DNA from: Symsagittifera roscoffensis
Lineage: Eukaryota; Xenacoelomorpha; Acoela; Convolutidae
Direction of reading: 5' to 3'
DNA: 64,000 nucleotides
Assembly: GCF_963678635.1 (NCBI RefSeq)
Contig: NC_087067.1
Coordinates: forward strand, 11,575,716-11,639,715
Shown here: in pieces, positions 10,725 to 23,024 of the stretch
Numbering within the stretch: position 1 is the first letter of the stretch
Layout: each line of letters begins with the position of its first letter
Program-made: the position numbers and the translations under genes
Notes under the pieces: model-generated
The model's database searches: none
What the model saw: the letters and a program-made list of their open reading frames with translations, nothing else
What the model was told of the DNA's origin: nothing

Positions 10725-11510
10725 TTTTTTTTCAATCTTGGGAAAACCAATCAATTGCCCAACACACTCGGTCTTAGGAAATTGAAACAACTGTCTAACG
10801 GTTTTCGTCTCGGGAAGTCAAACAATTGCTCAACAGTTTTGATCATGGGAAGGTCAAATTTCTGCCAAAGTTTTTCAGGTCCTTGAGGCGTTCAAACAAG
10901 TGTTCAGTTATTTGTTTTCATGAGTTTTGCAAAGTTCAAGCAACTTTAACGAACTTCTAACAATTTTGGTTTTGAGAAGATCAAAAAATGCCCAATAGTT
11001 CTGGTAATAGAAGGTTCAAACAATTGCCTATTATTTTTGATATTCGTAGGTTCAAAATCTGTCCGAAAAAGTTTGCTTGAATCTTGAGAAGTTAAAAAAA
11101 CTATTTTCAAAGATTTTTTCTTAAGTTTTGGGATGTTGAAGAAACTGTTTAACACTTTTGATCTTGGGAAGTTCAACTACCAAACATTTTTTGTTTTGGA
11201 AAGTTGAAACAACTACCCAACGTTTTTTCGTTTGATTCTTTAGAAATTCAAACAATTACCCAGAGCGTTTTTTATGAATCAAGCAATTTTCCATCGGTTC
11301 TGGTTTGGGAAGTTCAAACAACTGCCCAACGGTTTTGGTCTTTGGAAGTTCAAACAATTGTCCAAACTTTTTGATCTTAGGAAGAGTTTGGGTCTTGGAA
11401 GTCAAACAAATGGGTGATGTGTTTTAATTTGAGTCTTGGAAAGTCAAGCAATCAACCGACAATTTTAAGCTAGAGTGTTGAGAAACTCGAACAACTGCCC
11501 GCTGTTTTTT
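10725..11510. repeat. Degenerate ~36-bp minisatellite
   Basis: Some twenty imperfect units based on CTTGGGAAGTTCAAACAATTGCCCAACGGTTTTGGT pieces: a TCTTGGGAAGTTCAAACAA half followed by a TTGCCCAACGGTTTT half. Units drift in length and are interrupted in places (for example about 10,915-10,965). Apparent open frames here are by-products of the repeat. Confidence 0.75.
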
Positions 11511-12880
11511 AGCAGAGTATATATCCAATGTTTTAACCTATTTATACCTCAAAGAAAGGTCAGACTATTCAAGTTTGATATTTCATTAGAACTAAGTTAG
11601 ACTTAGTTTTCAACCTGACTGAAGTCGAACTCTAAGTCCTACTAAATCGTTTTTTGATACAAAGCTCTAAGCACCTGATTTAATTTTTTATAAGGATTGG
11701 AGTGTGTAAAAAATTGTGTAAAATGGTACATTAAAAAGTCGTATCTTATAATAAAATTATTATGTTTTTTTTTCTTTAAAAATGAATAACGAAAATTGAG
11801 TAAAAATTAGGAAATGAAATCAAATTGGGTTTCAAAAAACGAAAAACTCGATAATAATAAAAAAAAACTTCAAAGAAAAGCTTCCCATTGAAACCATCAC
11901 AGACGACAACGCTGATTCCAAGACCCATTTCGAAAAACAACAATACACAATACATGCATGAAATAAACAATACCTATCCCAAACACAACGCAACAGGAAG
12001 GGAAAACAAAATATGATGCAAAAACTGATGGGACTGAAGTTAAAGGAAGAAAGATACAACAATCGTTGAAACAACAAAAGCGTTAACCCTAATAACCCAA
12101 CAGCAGGGGACGCAAGAACTCAGGAAGCCGCCACTTGTCTTGAAGGTGACAAGATCGTCATCAAAGTGTATCAGCACCAAAACAGGTAACAGTAGTGCCA
12201 GGGATAAGAAATCCACGGAGAGCCAATCAGGCTTTCAGTTACAAATGTAGAGAAGCATAGAACGAGGTCCCGCCGAGGAGAAAGTCACCAGCAATAACAC
12301 CGAGAGGAACAGCCTGTTCGCGGAAGTAGCGAAAACGGGCTAAAAATGATATTTTTAAAATTTTCGTTCTGTTTTTTTTTCCAATCAAGATTTTTTTGCC
12401 ACCGAAAATGTAGTACTGGACCTATAAGATAGAGGTCGATAGTTTAGAAGCTTAAGATAAAAGATTTCATACTGCCATTCAACCCACCTCACTAACTTAT
12501 TACCTGTCAAAGTCCGTGGCTAACAAATTGGTGCTAATCTCACTTCAGCTACCAAACTCGAGAATGCTAGTCGTTTCCCTACATATTAAAGCTTGATGCT
12601 AAAAACTTTTGAGTTTATCTCAGCAATAATTTTCCAATCTACTCGAATTGACTATCATATTGAAGGACAAAAAATTCATATGATAATTTAAATTTTAGTC
12701 TTTAACAAGTCCAGGATTTGTCAGTTTTGGAATGTTTTAAAGCTCCAAAAAACTACTCTCAATTGTTTGATGAAAAAGGCTAACTTGTTTTGAGATCGCA
12801 CTATTTTCTTCAGTTGGCAGTGTACAACCCCTTTGACTGATCACGCGAGCCACATCATGAGTTGCAACTAAGTACTCAGG
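11511..12880. other. No gene identified
   Basis: Mostly AT-rich. Between about 12,090 and 12,340 base composition becomes more balanced and a forward frame stays fairly open (AGDARTQEAATCLEGDKIVIK), but no domain is recognised and stops follow. Confidence 0.35.
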
Positions 12881-13140
12881 TCGAGGCAAGCGACTAATTT
12901 TTCATCTTTGTCGGTCGCGGAAACGTTGACTCCGCGACCGAAAATCTATAGTCTGGGCAGAATTTTAAGTCGCGGACGGAAAAACCGTATCTTGATCATA
13001 ATGGTCAAAAAATAGTGGAATACTTTGTCTGGAAATAGTGTAGCTCGGCCTTGATGATCGAAAAATTCGTTCCAATACGGTTAAAAAATAAGTTCGAAAA
13101 TGAGGTCGAAAACTTAATCGCGGCATGGTCAAAAAATTAA

Positions 13141-13480
13141 TCGCGGTGGTCGAAAAAATAGACACGCCGGTCGAGAAGTTAGTCGCAGCAATGTCGAAAA
13201 TTTAGCCGCGGCGGTCAAAAAATTAATCGCGGTGGTCGAAAAAATAGACACGCCGGTCGAGAAGTTAGTCGCAGCAATGTCGAAAATTTAGCCGCGGCGG
13301 TCGAAAAATTAATCGCGGTGGTCGAAAAAAATAGACACGCCGGTCGAGAAGTTAGTCGCAGCAATGTCGAAAATTTAGCCGCGGCGGTCAAAAAATTAAT
13401 CGCGGTGGTCGAAAAAATAGACACGCCGGTCGAGAAGTTAGTCGCAGCAATGTCGAAAATTTAGCCGCGGCGGTCGAAAA
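13141..13480. repeat. 86/87-bp higher-order repeat, 4 near-identical units
   Basis: Within the composite satellite, the segment marked by GACACGCCGGTCGAGAAG recurs at 13,161, 13,247, 13,334 and 13,420 (spacings 86, 87, 86). Units are almost identical, unlike the surrounding diverged monomers, which indicates recent local amplification. Confidence 0.9.
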
Positions 13481-13750
13481 GTTAATCGCAATGGTCCGAA
13501 AAATAGTCGGGGCATGGTTGAAAATTTAGTGGTGGCTGTCAGAAAATTGGTTGTGGCGGTCGAAAAATTTGTCGCTGTATAGTCCATAAACTAGTCGCCG
13601 CGGTCGAACAAATTATCGCCGCACCGTCGAAAAATCTCTCAGCCTGGTTGAAAAAATAGTCGCCAAAAAGTTATCGATTAATCATCAAACAAAAAAATAT
13701 ATTTATTGGCAACCAGCTATTTTTTACCATAAAGCTTATAATTTTTTTAT

Positions 13751-14275
13751 TTTTGTTAAAAGGGTTTTTTGCTTGCCTCAGTCTATTGTTTCAGCTGTTC
13801 CGATCTCTTTCTAAACATTTTTGCCAGTCGTTTATCTCCTCTTGGTCTTAAGTTTTCTTTGTGCTGATTGCCTATAGTTTTTCTTCGTTCGTGCTGGTCG
13901 CGGTTTAATTTTCTTTGGGTCGCGCCGCTCGCGGTTAACTTTCCTTCGGTCGCGCCGGTGGAAAAATTAAACGCAGCAGAGTAAAAAAAATTAAAAGGGT
14001 TTTGTTAAAATTTGTTTTGTTAAAATTAATTTTTGTTAAAAGGGTTTTTTGCTTGCCTCAGTCTATTGTTTCAGCTGTTCCGATCTCTTTCTAAACATTT
14101 TTGCCAGTCGTTTATCTCCTCTTGGTCTTAAGTTTTCTTTGTGCTGATTGCCTATAGTTTTTCTTCGTTCGTGCTGGTCGCGGTTTAATTTTCTTTGGGT
14201 CGCGCCGCTCGCGGTTAACTTTCCTTCGGTCGCGCCGGTGGAAAAATTAAACGCAGCAGAGTAAAAAAAATTGAA
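13751..14275. repeat. 280-bp recent tandem duplication of a spacer
   Basis: The block from GTTAAAAGGGTTTTTTGCTT through CGCAGCAGAGTAAAAAAAATT occurs at about 13,755-13,994 and again about 14,035-14,273, offset exactly 280 bp and identical by eye over about 240 bp. Confidence 0.9.
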
Positions 14276-17200
14276 GTAGCAACCAATAAGTTAGTCGCGG
14301 CATGGTCGATAAACTATTCGCGGCTGCCGAAAAACTACTAGCAGTGGTGGAGAAATTAGTAGCGGCATGATTGAAAAGATAGTAGCGGTGGTCTAAAAAT
14401 TGGACGCTGCGCACAAAAATTAGTAGCGGTATGGTAAAAAAAACTAATTGCGGTGGTCAAAAAATTGGTCGCGGCATGGTTGGAAATCATTAGCGGCTGT
14501 AAAATCATTTGTCGCGCTGGTTGCAAAAATTAGTCGCGGATATCAAACAATTTGTCAACTCTTGAGCAAAATTAGATGCAGTATGGTCTAAAAACTAGTC
14601 ACAGCGGTCAAAAAATTAGTAGCGGCGGTCAAAAAATTAGTCGCGGCATAGTTGAAAATCAGTAGCGACAGTAAAAACATTTGTCGCGCTGAGTGGAAAA
14701 ATAGTCGCGGATATCAAAAAAATAGTCAACTCATGGGCAAGAAATTAGTCGCGGTGAACAAATTATTAACTGCGGCATGGTCGAAAAGTTAGTCGCGGCG
14801 GTCGAAAAATTAGTAGCAGCATTATTGGAAAAAAAAATAGACGCGATGGTCGAAAAGTTAGTCGCGGCTGTCAAAAAGTTAGTTGCTGAAAATTATTGAA
14901 CAATCATCAAAAAAACAAAAACCTTAATTGGCAAACTTCAATTGTTTACTTTCAAGCTCAAAGCATTTTGATTTTTTGTTTAAATTTTGTCAGGTTTTTT
15001 GTTTGCCTCAACCAATTGTTTCAACTACGTTGAAATTTTTCTAAAGGTTTTCCTTCAATCGTTTATCCTCAATTGCTCTAAACTTTTCTTCGGTCGAGCC
15101 GATTACCTTTAACTTTTCTTTGTTCGTGTTATGTCGGTCGCGATGGTCGAAAAATTAGTCGTGGCATGGTCGAAAAATAAGTCGCGACGATCGAAAAATT
15201 AGCCGCAGTATGGTGAAAAAAGTAGTCGCGATGGTCGAAAAAATAGTCGCGCCATGGTCGAAAACTGATTCGCGGCATGGTCGAAAAATTAATAAATTCA
15301 TCGCAGCATAAGCAAAAAATTAGTCGAAGCATGGTCAAAAAATCAGTCGCGTCGGTCGAAAAATTATTGACGGCATGTCAAAAAAAAAGTCGCGGTTTTT
15401 TCGAAAAATTTGTCGCGGTGGTCGAAAAATTAGTCGCAAAAATTATTGAACAGTCATCAAATAAATAAAAACATTAACTGGCAAACCAATTTTTTTACTT
15501 TCAAGCTACAAATTTTTTTAAAAAAATTTGACGGTTTTTCATTCGATTGTTTCAACTGCGCTGAAAACTTTCTAAGCGTTTTCCTCCAGTAGTTTATCCA
15601 CGATTGCTCTTAAATTTTTTTCGGTCAGCCCGATTGCCTTCAACTTTTTTTGTTCGTGCTATCTCGGTCGCGATGGTTGAAAATTTAGTCGCGGCTTGGT
15701 CAAAAAATAAGTCACGACGATCGAAAAATTAGTCGCGGCATGATGAAAAAAATAGTCGCGCCATGGTCGAAAAATTGGTCGCAGTGGTCAAAAACGTGGT
15801 CGCGGCATGGTTAAAAAATTGGTAGCGGCTATCAAAAAATTAATCGCGCCGGTCAAAAAACTAGTCGCGGCATGACAAAAACTTAGTCTCAGACATCAAA
15901 ACATTAGTCGCTTCATAATCAAAAAATAGGTCGCGGTGCACGAAGTAATAATTGTGGCTTGGTCAAAAAGTTAGTGGCGGCGGTCAAAAAATTAGACGCA
16001 GTGTGGTCAAAAGTTAGTAGCGCATGGTTGAACAATTAGTAGCGGCGGTCAAAAAATTAGTTGCGGCGGTCGAAAAATTAGTCAAAGCAAGGTCGAAAAG
16101 TTAATCGAATTGGTCAAAAATTAGTGACGGCAGGTCAAGGAATTTGTCGCTGTGGTAGAAAAATTAGTCGCGGCTTAGTCAAAAAGTTAGTTGCGGCGTT
16201 CAGAAAATTAGACGCAGTGTGGTCAAAAAATAGTAGCGGCATGGTTGAAAAATTAGTAGCGGGGGTCAAAAAAAAACATTCACGCCAGTCAAAGAATTAG
16301 TCGTGGCGTGGTCGAAAAATTAGTGGCCAAAAAATCTAAGAAACAGTCATCAAATAACCAAAAACTTTAATTGACAGCAATCGTCTATTTTAAAGTTTAA
16401 ACTATTGTAATTTTTGTTAAAAGTTTATCGGGGTTTTTGCTTGCCTGAGTCGATTATTTTAACTGCGCAGAATTCTTTCTAAATTTTTTTACTCCAGTTG
16501 TTTTTCCTCGATTGCTGATTAGTTTTCTTCAGTAGTGACGACTGCTTTTTTTTTGGTCCGCTGGTTGCGGTTTTTTCCCGGTCGTGCGAGTAGTGTTTAA
16601 CGTTTTTTGGGCCGCGCCGCTCGCGGTTAACTTTCCTTCGGTCGCGCCAGTTGCGGACACCTCGCCTCGGTCCGCAAAGTACGGAAACACCAAACTTTGG
16701 CCGTGGACAAATTCTGAAAGTACTGTATATCGAACGCCGCAATATATTTGCACACTATCGAAAAATTATTCGCCGCATGGTCTAAAATTTATTCCTGACA
16801 TGGTCATTAATTTAGCTGCCACAGACGAAAAACTAGTCGCGGCATGGTAAAAAAATTAGTCGCGGTTGTTGAAAAGTTAGTCGTAGCAGGGTCAAAAAAT
16901 TAGAAGCAGCAAACAAAAAAATAGTTGCGACATGGTCGAAAAGTTTGTCGCTGTGGTTGAAAAATTACTAGCGGCGGTCGAAAAAATAGTCGCGGACTGT
17001 TCAAAAAATTAGTCGCGGCATAATCGAAAAATTTGTCAGGGCGTGGTCGAAAATAAGTCGTCAAAAATAAGGAAAGAGTCATCAAACAAACAAAAACATT
17101 AAATGATAAACAGCAAGCGCTTACGTTGAAGCTAAAAATATTTTGGTTTTATTTGAAACTTACCGTGTTTTTTGTTTGCCTCATTCGATTGCTTTAACTC

Positions 17201-17560
17201 CATTGAAATATTTTTAAACTTTTTTTTCTAGTCGTTCATCCTTGATTGCTGATAATTTTTTTTTGGTCATGCCGGTTGTCTTTATTTTTTCTTCGATCGC
17301 GCTGGTCGTGGATTACTATTTTTTTTGTCGCGCCGGTCCTGTTTAACTTTTCTTCGGTCGCGCCGGTCGCGATTATCGTTATTTCGGTCATGCGCGTGGC
17401 AGTTAAATTTTTTTCGATCGCGTTGGTCGCGGACACATTGCCTCGGTCCACAAAGTCTGGAAATACCGAATTTTGTTCGCGGCGGTCTGAAAATATCCAA
17501 ATTTGGTCTCTCAGTCTGGAAAAACAAAATTTAGTTGCGATAGTCTGATCATAAAACCAC

Positions 17561-18013
17561 AACTTCAACCTGGGTAAAAATGAGGCTTCAAGTGGCCTGA
17601 GATTCACCTTGCCTGTCTCGACAGAATTTCACTGCATTTTCATACCGAAATTAACTTTTCTGACAACCCCCCGAAAGAGTGTGGTAAGCAACTATGATTG
17701 TGTCTCGTCTGAGCCTTTTCAGAGAGAGTTTACAGGGATTCAGCGGTGTTCTCGCTATAAATCACCATTGGTCGTGATTGCAAAAAAAATCAATTAAGCC
17801 GTCTCAATGTCAAGATAAATTTAGCGAGAAATTTTGTTTTTCTGTCTGATTCAGCCGGAAAAAAAAAGTGTGAAACCCCTTTCTATTTTCTATTTTTTGT
17901 TGCGTTTTAACATCTTTTTAACTATTGCAACTTTGTTTTTCAAGATTTTGAAGTGGTAATTGCCCATTAACTCACATAATTTTCTTAAGTTGCTTTCATA
18001 TTACAAAAATCGA
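17561..18013. other. No gene seen
   Basis: Short sequence between satellite and assembly gap with no recognisable feature. Confidence 0.4.
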
Positions 18014-18213
18014 NNNNNNNNNNNNNNNNNNNNNNNNNNNNNNNNNNNNNNNNNNNNNNNNNNNNNNNNNNNNNNNNNNNNNNNNNNNNNNNNNNNNNNN
18101 NNNNNNNNNNNNNNNNNNNNNNNNNNNNNNNNNNNNNNNNNNNNNNNNNNNNNNNNNNNNNNNNNNNNNNNNNNNNNNNNNNNNNNNNNNNNNNNNNNNN
18201 NNNNNNNNNNNNN
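18014..18213. other. Assembly gap (200 N)
   Basis: Exactly 200 N, a conventional placeholder length, so the true distance is unknown. It lies about 300 bp upstream of the secreted gene and may hide its promoter or an upstream exon. Confidence 0.99.
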
Positions 18214-18519
18214 TAGCAAGTTAGAGAGAAACATTTTGGTGATGAGAGCACTTTGAAATAACTAAAACCTTTCAAACTGTTCAAACTTTGTCTGAAAAAC
18301 GTTCACTTATGTTATGTTTGAACAGTTTTTAAAACTTCAACAATATTTGAGATAATATCTCGACCCTGGTGGTATAGAAATGGTACGATTAATGAAGCTC
18401 TCCAATCAACGCTTATTTTTGTCGAAGAACAAATATGATGAGAACTTGTCATCAAACCTATTTGGAAAATTAAACTTAATTCAACCTGAACTTTATTGAT
18501 TAATACAACGTTCTTCAAT

Positions 18520-19260
18520 ATGAGACAGCTCATTGCCAATTTTGCCATAGTTCTTTTCGATCTGCAATTTTTTGAGGCTATTCCGGAAAATATTGTCGTA
18601 AACACAACAAATCAGTTGAATTGGAGCTCGCAGACATTTATACTTCCAGCTGAAAATGCATTCGACTATGCCTGGCAATTATGTCGCAAGTTCAGTAGAA
18701 TTTACTGTTTGAATGGATTCGAAACAACAGAAGATCTTCCAGAACCTGCATTTCTATCCATCATGAACTCCGAGAATAACGGCAACATGCCTTATCATTA
18801 CTACTGGCTAGAAAAATCTGCTTACAGAACAAGTCAAAGCCAGTTTATGTCGATGTATACAGCTCATAATTTTTTCACTGACCACGGAGGTTGTTGTTTT
18901 GGTCAATTTCATTTTTACTTTGTGAGCGGATACAGAAGAATGCTTATAACACCAAATCAGTATATCGAAAAAATAACAAATTATTCTGACAAAAATAAGC
19001 AACTAAATGCAATTTGGGCATTTTTCGAACCTGAATGCAACGTTAATGTTATAACGAAACTAGGTTTTGGTTCTGGTGAGTTGAAAAGATTTGATCATGG
19101 TTTGAGTTTCCATTCAGGGAGAGAAGGAACACCTTATCAGCTCAGAATTGGAGAAAATTGGAGTCCTGAAGTCTCATATGAAAATCCAGACCATTTCATA
19201 ACTTTCCGTTGGTTCAAATTGAATGTCATCTGTCTGGAGCAGCCATGGATTTGCATGTGA
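18520..19260 (+). CDS. Secreted protein, possible divergent C-type-lectin-like fold
   Basis: This is the longest intact host-type reading frame in the window, 246 codons from the first in-frame ATG to TGA, without introns. Residues 1-20 (MRQLIANFAIVLFDLQFFEA) look like a secretion signal. The mature part has LCRKFSRIYC near residue 50, YYWLEKSAYR near 90, a CC pair near 127, PECNVNV near 170, and ends VICLEQPWICM. A helix with Cys, a later YW.. stretch and a closing C-x6-C with W-I-C recall the layout of C-type lectin-like domains, but the WND and EPN/QPD calcium motifs are absent, so the assignment is weak. A broken paralog lies at 1-475. No polyadenylation signal is obvious directly after the stop. 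Confidence 0.6.
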   Translation: MRQLIANFAIVLFDLQFFEAIPENIVVNTTNQLNWSSQTFILPAENAFDYAWQLCRKFSRIYCLNGFETTEDLPEPAFLSIMNSENNGNMPYHYYWLEKSAYRTSQSQFMSMYTAHNFFTDHGGCCFGQFHFYFVSGYRRMLITPNQYIEKITNYSDKNKQLNAIWAFFEPECNVNVITKLGFGSGELKRFDHGLSFHSGREGTPYQLRIGENWSPEVSYENPDHFITFRWFKLNVICLEQPWICM

Positions 19261-20524
19261 CACCAGACAATTGTTTTAACATCGAAGACATAAAAAAGAA
19301 GAGAAGCTAAATACTCTTAAGATTAAATTCCAAAATTGTAAAATTTAAACTGACAGTTATTACAGATTTGTACAATGTTTTCTAAAATCAAAAAGTTTCT
19401 AAATTTTAAATTAAAAAGTTTTCTTAAATTGTTCCAAAGTGAATTGAAACAAACTAATTGGTCTTATTATTTCCCTCCACTTTCAAATTTTATAATTAAA
19501 AATGATCCTAGATTAGAAGTTTCATTAACCAAGAAATATTCGAGACCACTTAATGGGCAGTCGAAAAAAATCAAGATTTTGCCCTGATACAAGCAGTCGT
19601 GTTATGTCGTTTTGAGGCGCAAGATTCTAAGTTTTTTGAAACTTTTTGCAATCTAGAATTGTTTAAAACACTACAGTATCTTTATCTACAAATCACGATG
19701 CGTCCTTTTTTTTCATTGAAAGTCTGTTTACTATAGCTTTTTAAGTGTACCATGAAAAAACATGGTGGCTTTGATTGTTTTTCTATTCACGCAGTGTTCG
19801 GTTCAAGTCATTCTGGCCGCGAGTGTCGCTGATCTTTGTGTATGCGTACAGGAACTCCGAATTTTGTTTCAATACGTATATTTAACGGAAACTATAATTT
19901 TTGATGCAGCAGTAAAGTTGCGTAATGAGACGTATACTAAATGAGGCTTCACACTCCACTTATATCAAACTCTGAAATTCCGAGCGGCCGAAAACCTTTT
20001 CGACTTCCATTAGCAAGAAAGGTTGGTACGAGAGATGAAATCCACATGATTCAGTATATGCAATTAATATTCTCAGAATTCTGCAAAAAAATTTTGGGAA
20101 CGAAAATTATTTTCGGCTAACCGAGATTGCGACTCTGTTGGTGCAGACCACGTCGCGTGAACTTTTCCGGGTGGATTTCTTTAGATAACTCAGAGAGGAT
20201 CAAATAGGTAATATTATCATATAGGATCAAATACAGTAACATTTTAAAGGCATACTGATCGTGATAAAAATTCCAAAAAAAAATATAAATTGTCTGCCGA
20301 GAATAGTCAGTTTAAAATTTAGACTGAAGTCACAATTCGATTCAGCAATATTCTTTGACATAAGCTTTAATTGCTTCTTGTTTTTGCTTTTTCTGTATAG
20401 TTCAATTTCCCCCAATTTTATTATTACAATTGCGAGAGTAAGTGTCTTGTAATCAGGAACCAGACGTTTTTTACCAGTAAACAATTTTTCTTACACATTG
20501 GTTATTGAATTTTAAGAGCAATAT
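19261..20524. other. No firm gene; one repeat tail
   Basis: AT-rich 3' flank of the secreted gene. Around 19,585-19,615 a TTTGCCCTGATACAAGCAGTCGTGT segment matches the right-end motif of the dispersed repeats A and B. Nothing else recognised apart from the candidate at 19,762. Confidence 0.4.
19762..19944 (+). CDS. Candidate short secreted peptide or first exon
   Basis: An ATG frame of 60 codons begins with a hydrophobic leader-like stretch (MVALIVFLFTQCSVQVILAA) followed by a short Cys-containing segment (DLCVCVQE). It could be a chance frame, a first exon, or a small secreted peptide. There is no paralog in the window and no supporting promoter signal, so confidence is low. Confidence 0.2.
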   Translation: MVALIVFLFTQCSVQVILAASVADLCVCVQELRILFQYVYLTETIIFDAAVKLRNETYTK

Positions 20525-21083
20525 TTTTGTTGATACTCTGTCACTATTAAGCTAGCAAGGTTAACATTCGAGACTTAGTGAGTTGCGACCCCACTGTCTT
20601 CTAACTGCAATCCTATGCTCCTACTCATTTATCTACCTGTTCCAAACTGATAGTCATATATTGATTTTTCTTAAGTAGAAATAAAATATATCTTTCAATC
20701 TCTAAGTTCTTATATGATCACAATTTCTTTTAAGTACAGTACATTTTTATGCTCCTACACACCTCCTTCAGTTGTACATCATGCTAACCTCACTTTCTAG
20801 CATTACGCTGCTCGCAGAACCTGGTAAAGCTAAACGAACTGAGAATTTATGAACTTAGCTGATTCTGTTGTTGGTATCTGTCAACATTAAATTAGCGAGG
20901 TTAAACATTCAGGAACAAACGATTTCCTATCCCACTACCTCTTGATTGCAATCCTCTGCTTATAATAACTGGTCCAGACTGAGCGTCATATACTGATCTC
21001 TCTTATATAGAAACTAGGGATGCCTTTTAATCTCTTTGTTTTCTTATATGATCACAACTTTCAGTAGAGTACGCTTCTATGCT
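20525..21083. repeat. Diverged tandem duplication, ~345-bp offset
   Basis: Segments 20,525-20,755 and 20,872-21,083 align with many differences: both have CTGTCA..ATTAA..TAGC.AGGTTAA, TTGCAATCCT.TGCT, TCATATA.TGAT, and TTCTTATATGATCACAA.TTTC...AGT in the same order. Confidence 0.65.
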
Positions 21084-21239
21084 CAAAGATACGGAAAACA
21101 AGAACCAAGTTTGTAGGCTAATCTACAAACCGTTTGGACTCATTGTTCTAATGCCACTTAAAATTGGGCTCATAACGTTTTTTTTCTAAACTTCGGACGG
21201 TAAAAAGGGACAAAAATGGGACCAACTATCACCTAAGTC

Positions 21240-23024
21240 ATTTTGTCTGATCCAAATGTTTGCAAATTATCCGATGAGTTTTTTATGAGACAGCATGTTG
21301 ATCAAAATATCTTCACTCTATTTGACCCTTGTTCAAGATCTTCATTGTGTAATACTTTTCTTCAACCATTGTTAGTTTTCTATAACAAGGTGAGTGGTTC
21401 TGTTTGCCCAAGCAAAATAAATGTCTGAAGTTGAATCAAAGTTCATAACGCTTCTTTTGTTGAAATTGTTGGAACTGAACTCATTTTCATGCTGGTATTT
21501 TGCTTTTATTCAGAAGAAAAATATCAGTTTTTGCTCAAGGAAGTTCAAACTTTTCTTGTTTTGATATTTCTTATGTGTTAAAAAGGTTCGAGAATGAAAA
21601 CAAATTGCTCTTTGCCTTGTGAAATGGGCTATTTTAGTAACCTGGCATATTTATTACCACCTTCATGCATCAAAATTGTCAGGGAGACTAATTTGATGTG
21701 CGAAGAACCGAGTGTGCAAAAAAGTCTTAACTAATCAATGCTCTTCAAGCTAATTGAACTGACCATTTTTATCGCCAATTTGCTTCAAATTCTCAACTTG
21801 GTAATTTTCAAAATAGTAATTTAATTCAAAAATACTCAAAAACATCTCTAAAAGCAGCAGAGAAACCGCTAGTCAAATTCAAATGTCGATCGAGTAGAAT
21901 TAATAGTGCGACTGCGACTGACTGAATGTTTATACATGAATACATCAGAAACTTTTACAATTTTGCAGAAAAATCTCTTCCAGGTTCTCAACAAGGTACT
22001 CATTTTTCATTCAGACTCCTACAAGCTAAGCAATTTTGATTTAAAAAATAATGATAAAAAAACTGTTTTCCTACTTATTACAGATACTCAGTCAATTTTT
22101 GAGGTAAATAAGCTCAAAAAAGCAAAAAACTACTTTTTTAATTGAGTGTAATTGAAAGTACTGTAGCTTGGATAAAAAAATGGATGCTCATCCAACCACG
22201 CTTTCAATAAATTGTGAGCCACGCATCCAAAAAAACTCGATAATTTTAACATTTAAAGTGAGTGGTTCAGTTTTCACAGGCAAAATTAATGTTAGAATAT
22301 GAATCAAACTTGACAACGCAATCTAGTCATCAATTGTTGGGTTTGAACCTATTTTCATATTTTTATTTTTTTTTATTCAGAAGTATAATATCATTTTTTG
22401 CTCAATGAATTCAAAATTTTTCTTAATCTGTGTTTATCATTTTGCGAAAAAATGACTCGGGAATTAAAGTTCTCGTTTCTCTTTGCCTTATTAAGGTGGT
22501 CATTTTAAATAGCTGGTATCTCTATTCCCACCTCCGTGCATCAAAACTGTCAAGGGGTCTAATTTCTTGCGCGAAGGGCCAAATGTGCGAAAAACTTTAT
22601 TCGAGTTTTTGAATAAAGAATTCTGATTGACTCATAAGCACGTCGAGAATTCGTTTTATTTTTGATCGCTTGGGATTTTTCCTGTCAAGGAATCGATTAT
22701 CAATTGCGAGTATTAGCAACACCATCACCTCATTTTTTTAGTTTGCAGTTTTATTTCAATAAAAAAACATCTAAAAATTTAAACCGTCTTTTCATTAAAT
22801 TCTCAAAAAGTAAATGGTAGCTTAATAAGGAATTGAGAAAAACAAATCTTTCAAAAAAATAGCGAGGAAACCGCCACTCAAAACCAAATGTTGATTGAGT
22901 AAAAGTTTGTAAAAATGTTTATTCATGAACGGAATATTTTCGTCTAGGTTGTTAAAAAAATATTCATTTGTCAGTCAGATTCTTACAAGTTAAGCAAGTT
23001 TGAAATTGCAAAAAAACATCATGA
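21240..23024. repeat. Two copies of a ~0.9-kb non-coding repeat (family X)
   Basis: Copy 1 (about 21,370-22,145) and copy 2 (about 22,255-23,024, continued after the inserted LTR element at 41,796-41,870) share AAGTGAGTGGTTC.GTTT.C, the CA.CTTCATGCATCAAAA.TGTCA block, the AAACCGC..GTCAAA block, and a final TCAGACTCCTACAAGCTAAGCAA...CTTATTACAGATACTCAGTCA. Related copies lie at 45,700-46,180, 46,470-47,240 and 52,210-52,990. Frames are not conserved, so this looks non-coding or long dead. Confidence 0.6.

Larger units (their letters stand above)
12880..17560. repeat. Composite satellite: ~23-bp arrays plus ~230-bp spacers
   Basis: The dominant monomer is GGTCGAAAAATTAGTCGCGG plus about three bases, repeated with heavy drift (GTCGCGGCATGGTCGAAAA is the commonest phase). 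The arrays are interrupted by five related spacers beginning CA(A/G)TCATCAAA(C/T)AAA near 13,680, 14,890, 15,440, 16,330 and 17,060, each continuing ...GTTTTTTGCTTGCCTCA.TC.ATTGTTTCAACT... and ending in a CTTCGGTCGCGCCGGTCGCG-like block before the next array. Spacer-to-spacer distances vary (about 1.2, 0.55, 0.9 and 0.7 kb). Open frames inside are repeat artefacts. Confidence 0.85.

Noticed and set aside
10695-10886. Possible small protein
   Set aside because: It is a by-product of the 36-bp repeat.
12880-17560. CRISPR-like array
   Set aside because: The repeats drift, are contiguous without unique spacers of constant length, and the context is eukaryotic.
12965-17607. Arg/Ser/Phe-rich open frames
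   Set aside because: They are translations of the satellite monomer in several frames and on both strands.
17960-18284. Open frames across the N run
   Set aside because: They exist only because N codons are not stops.
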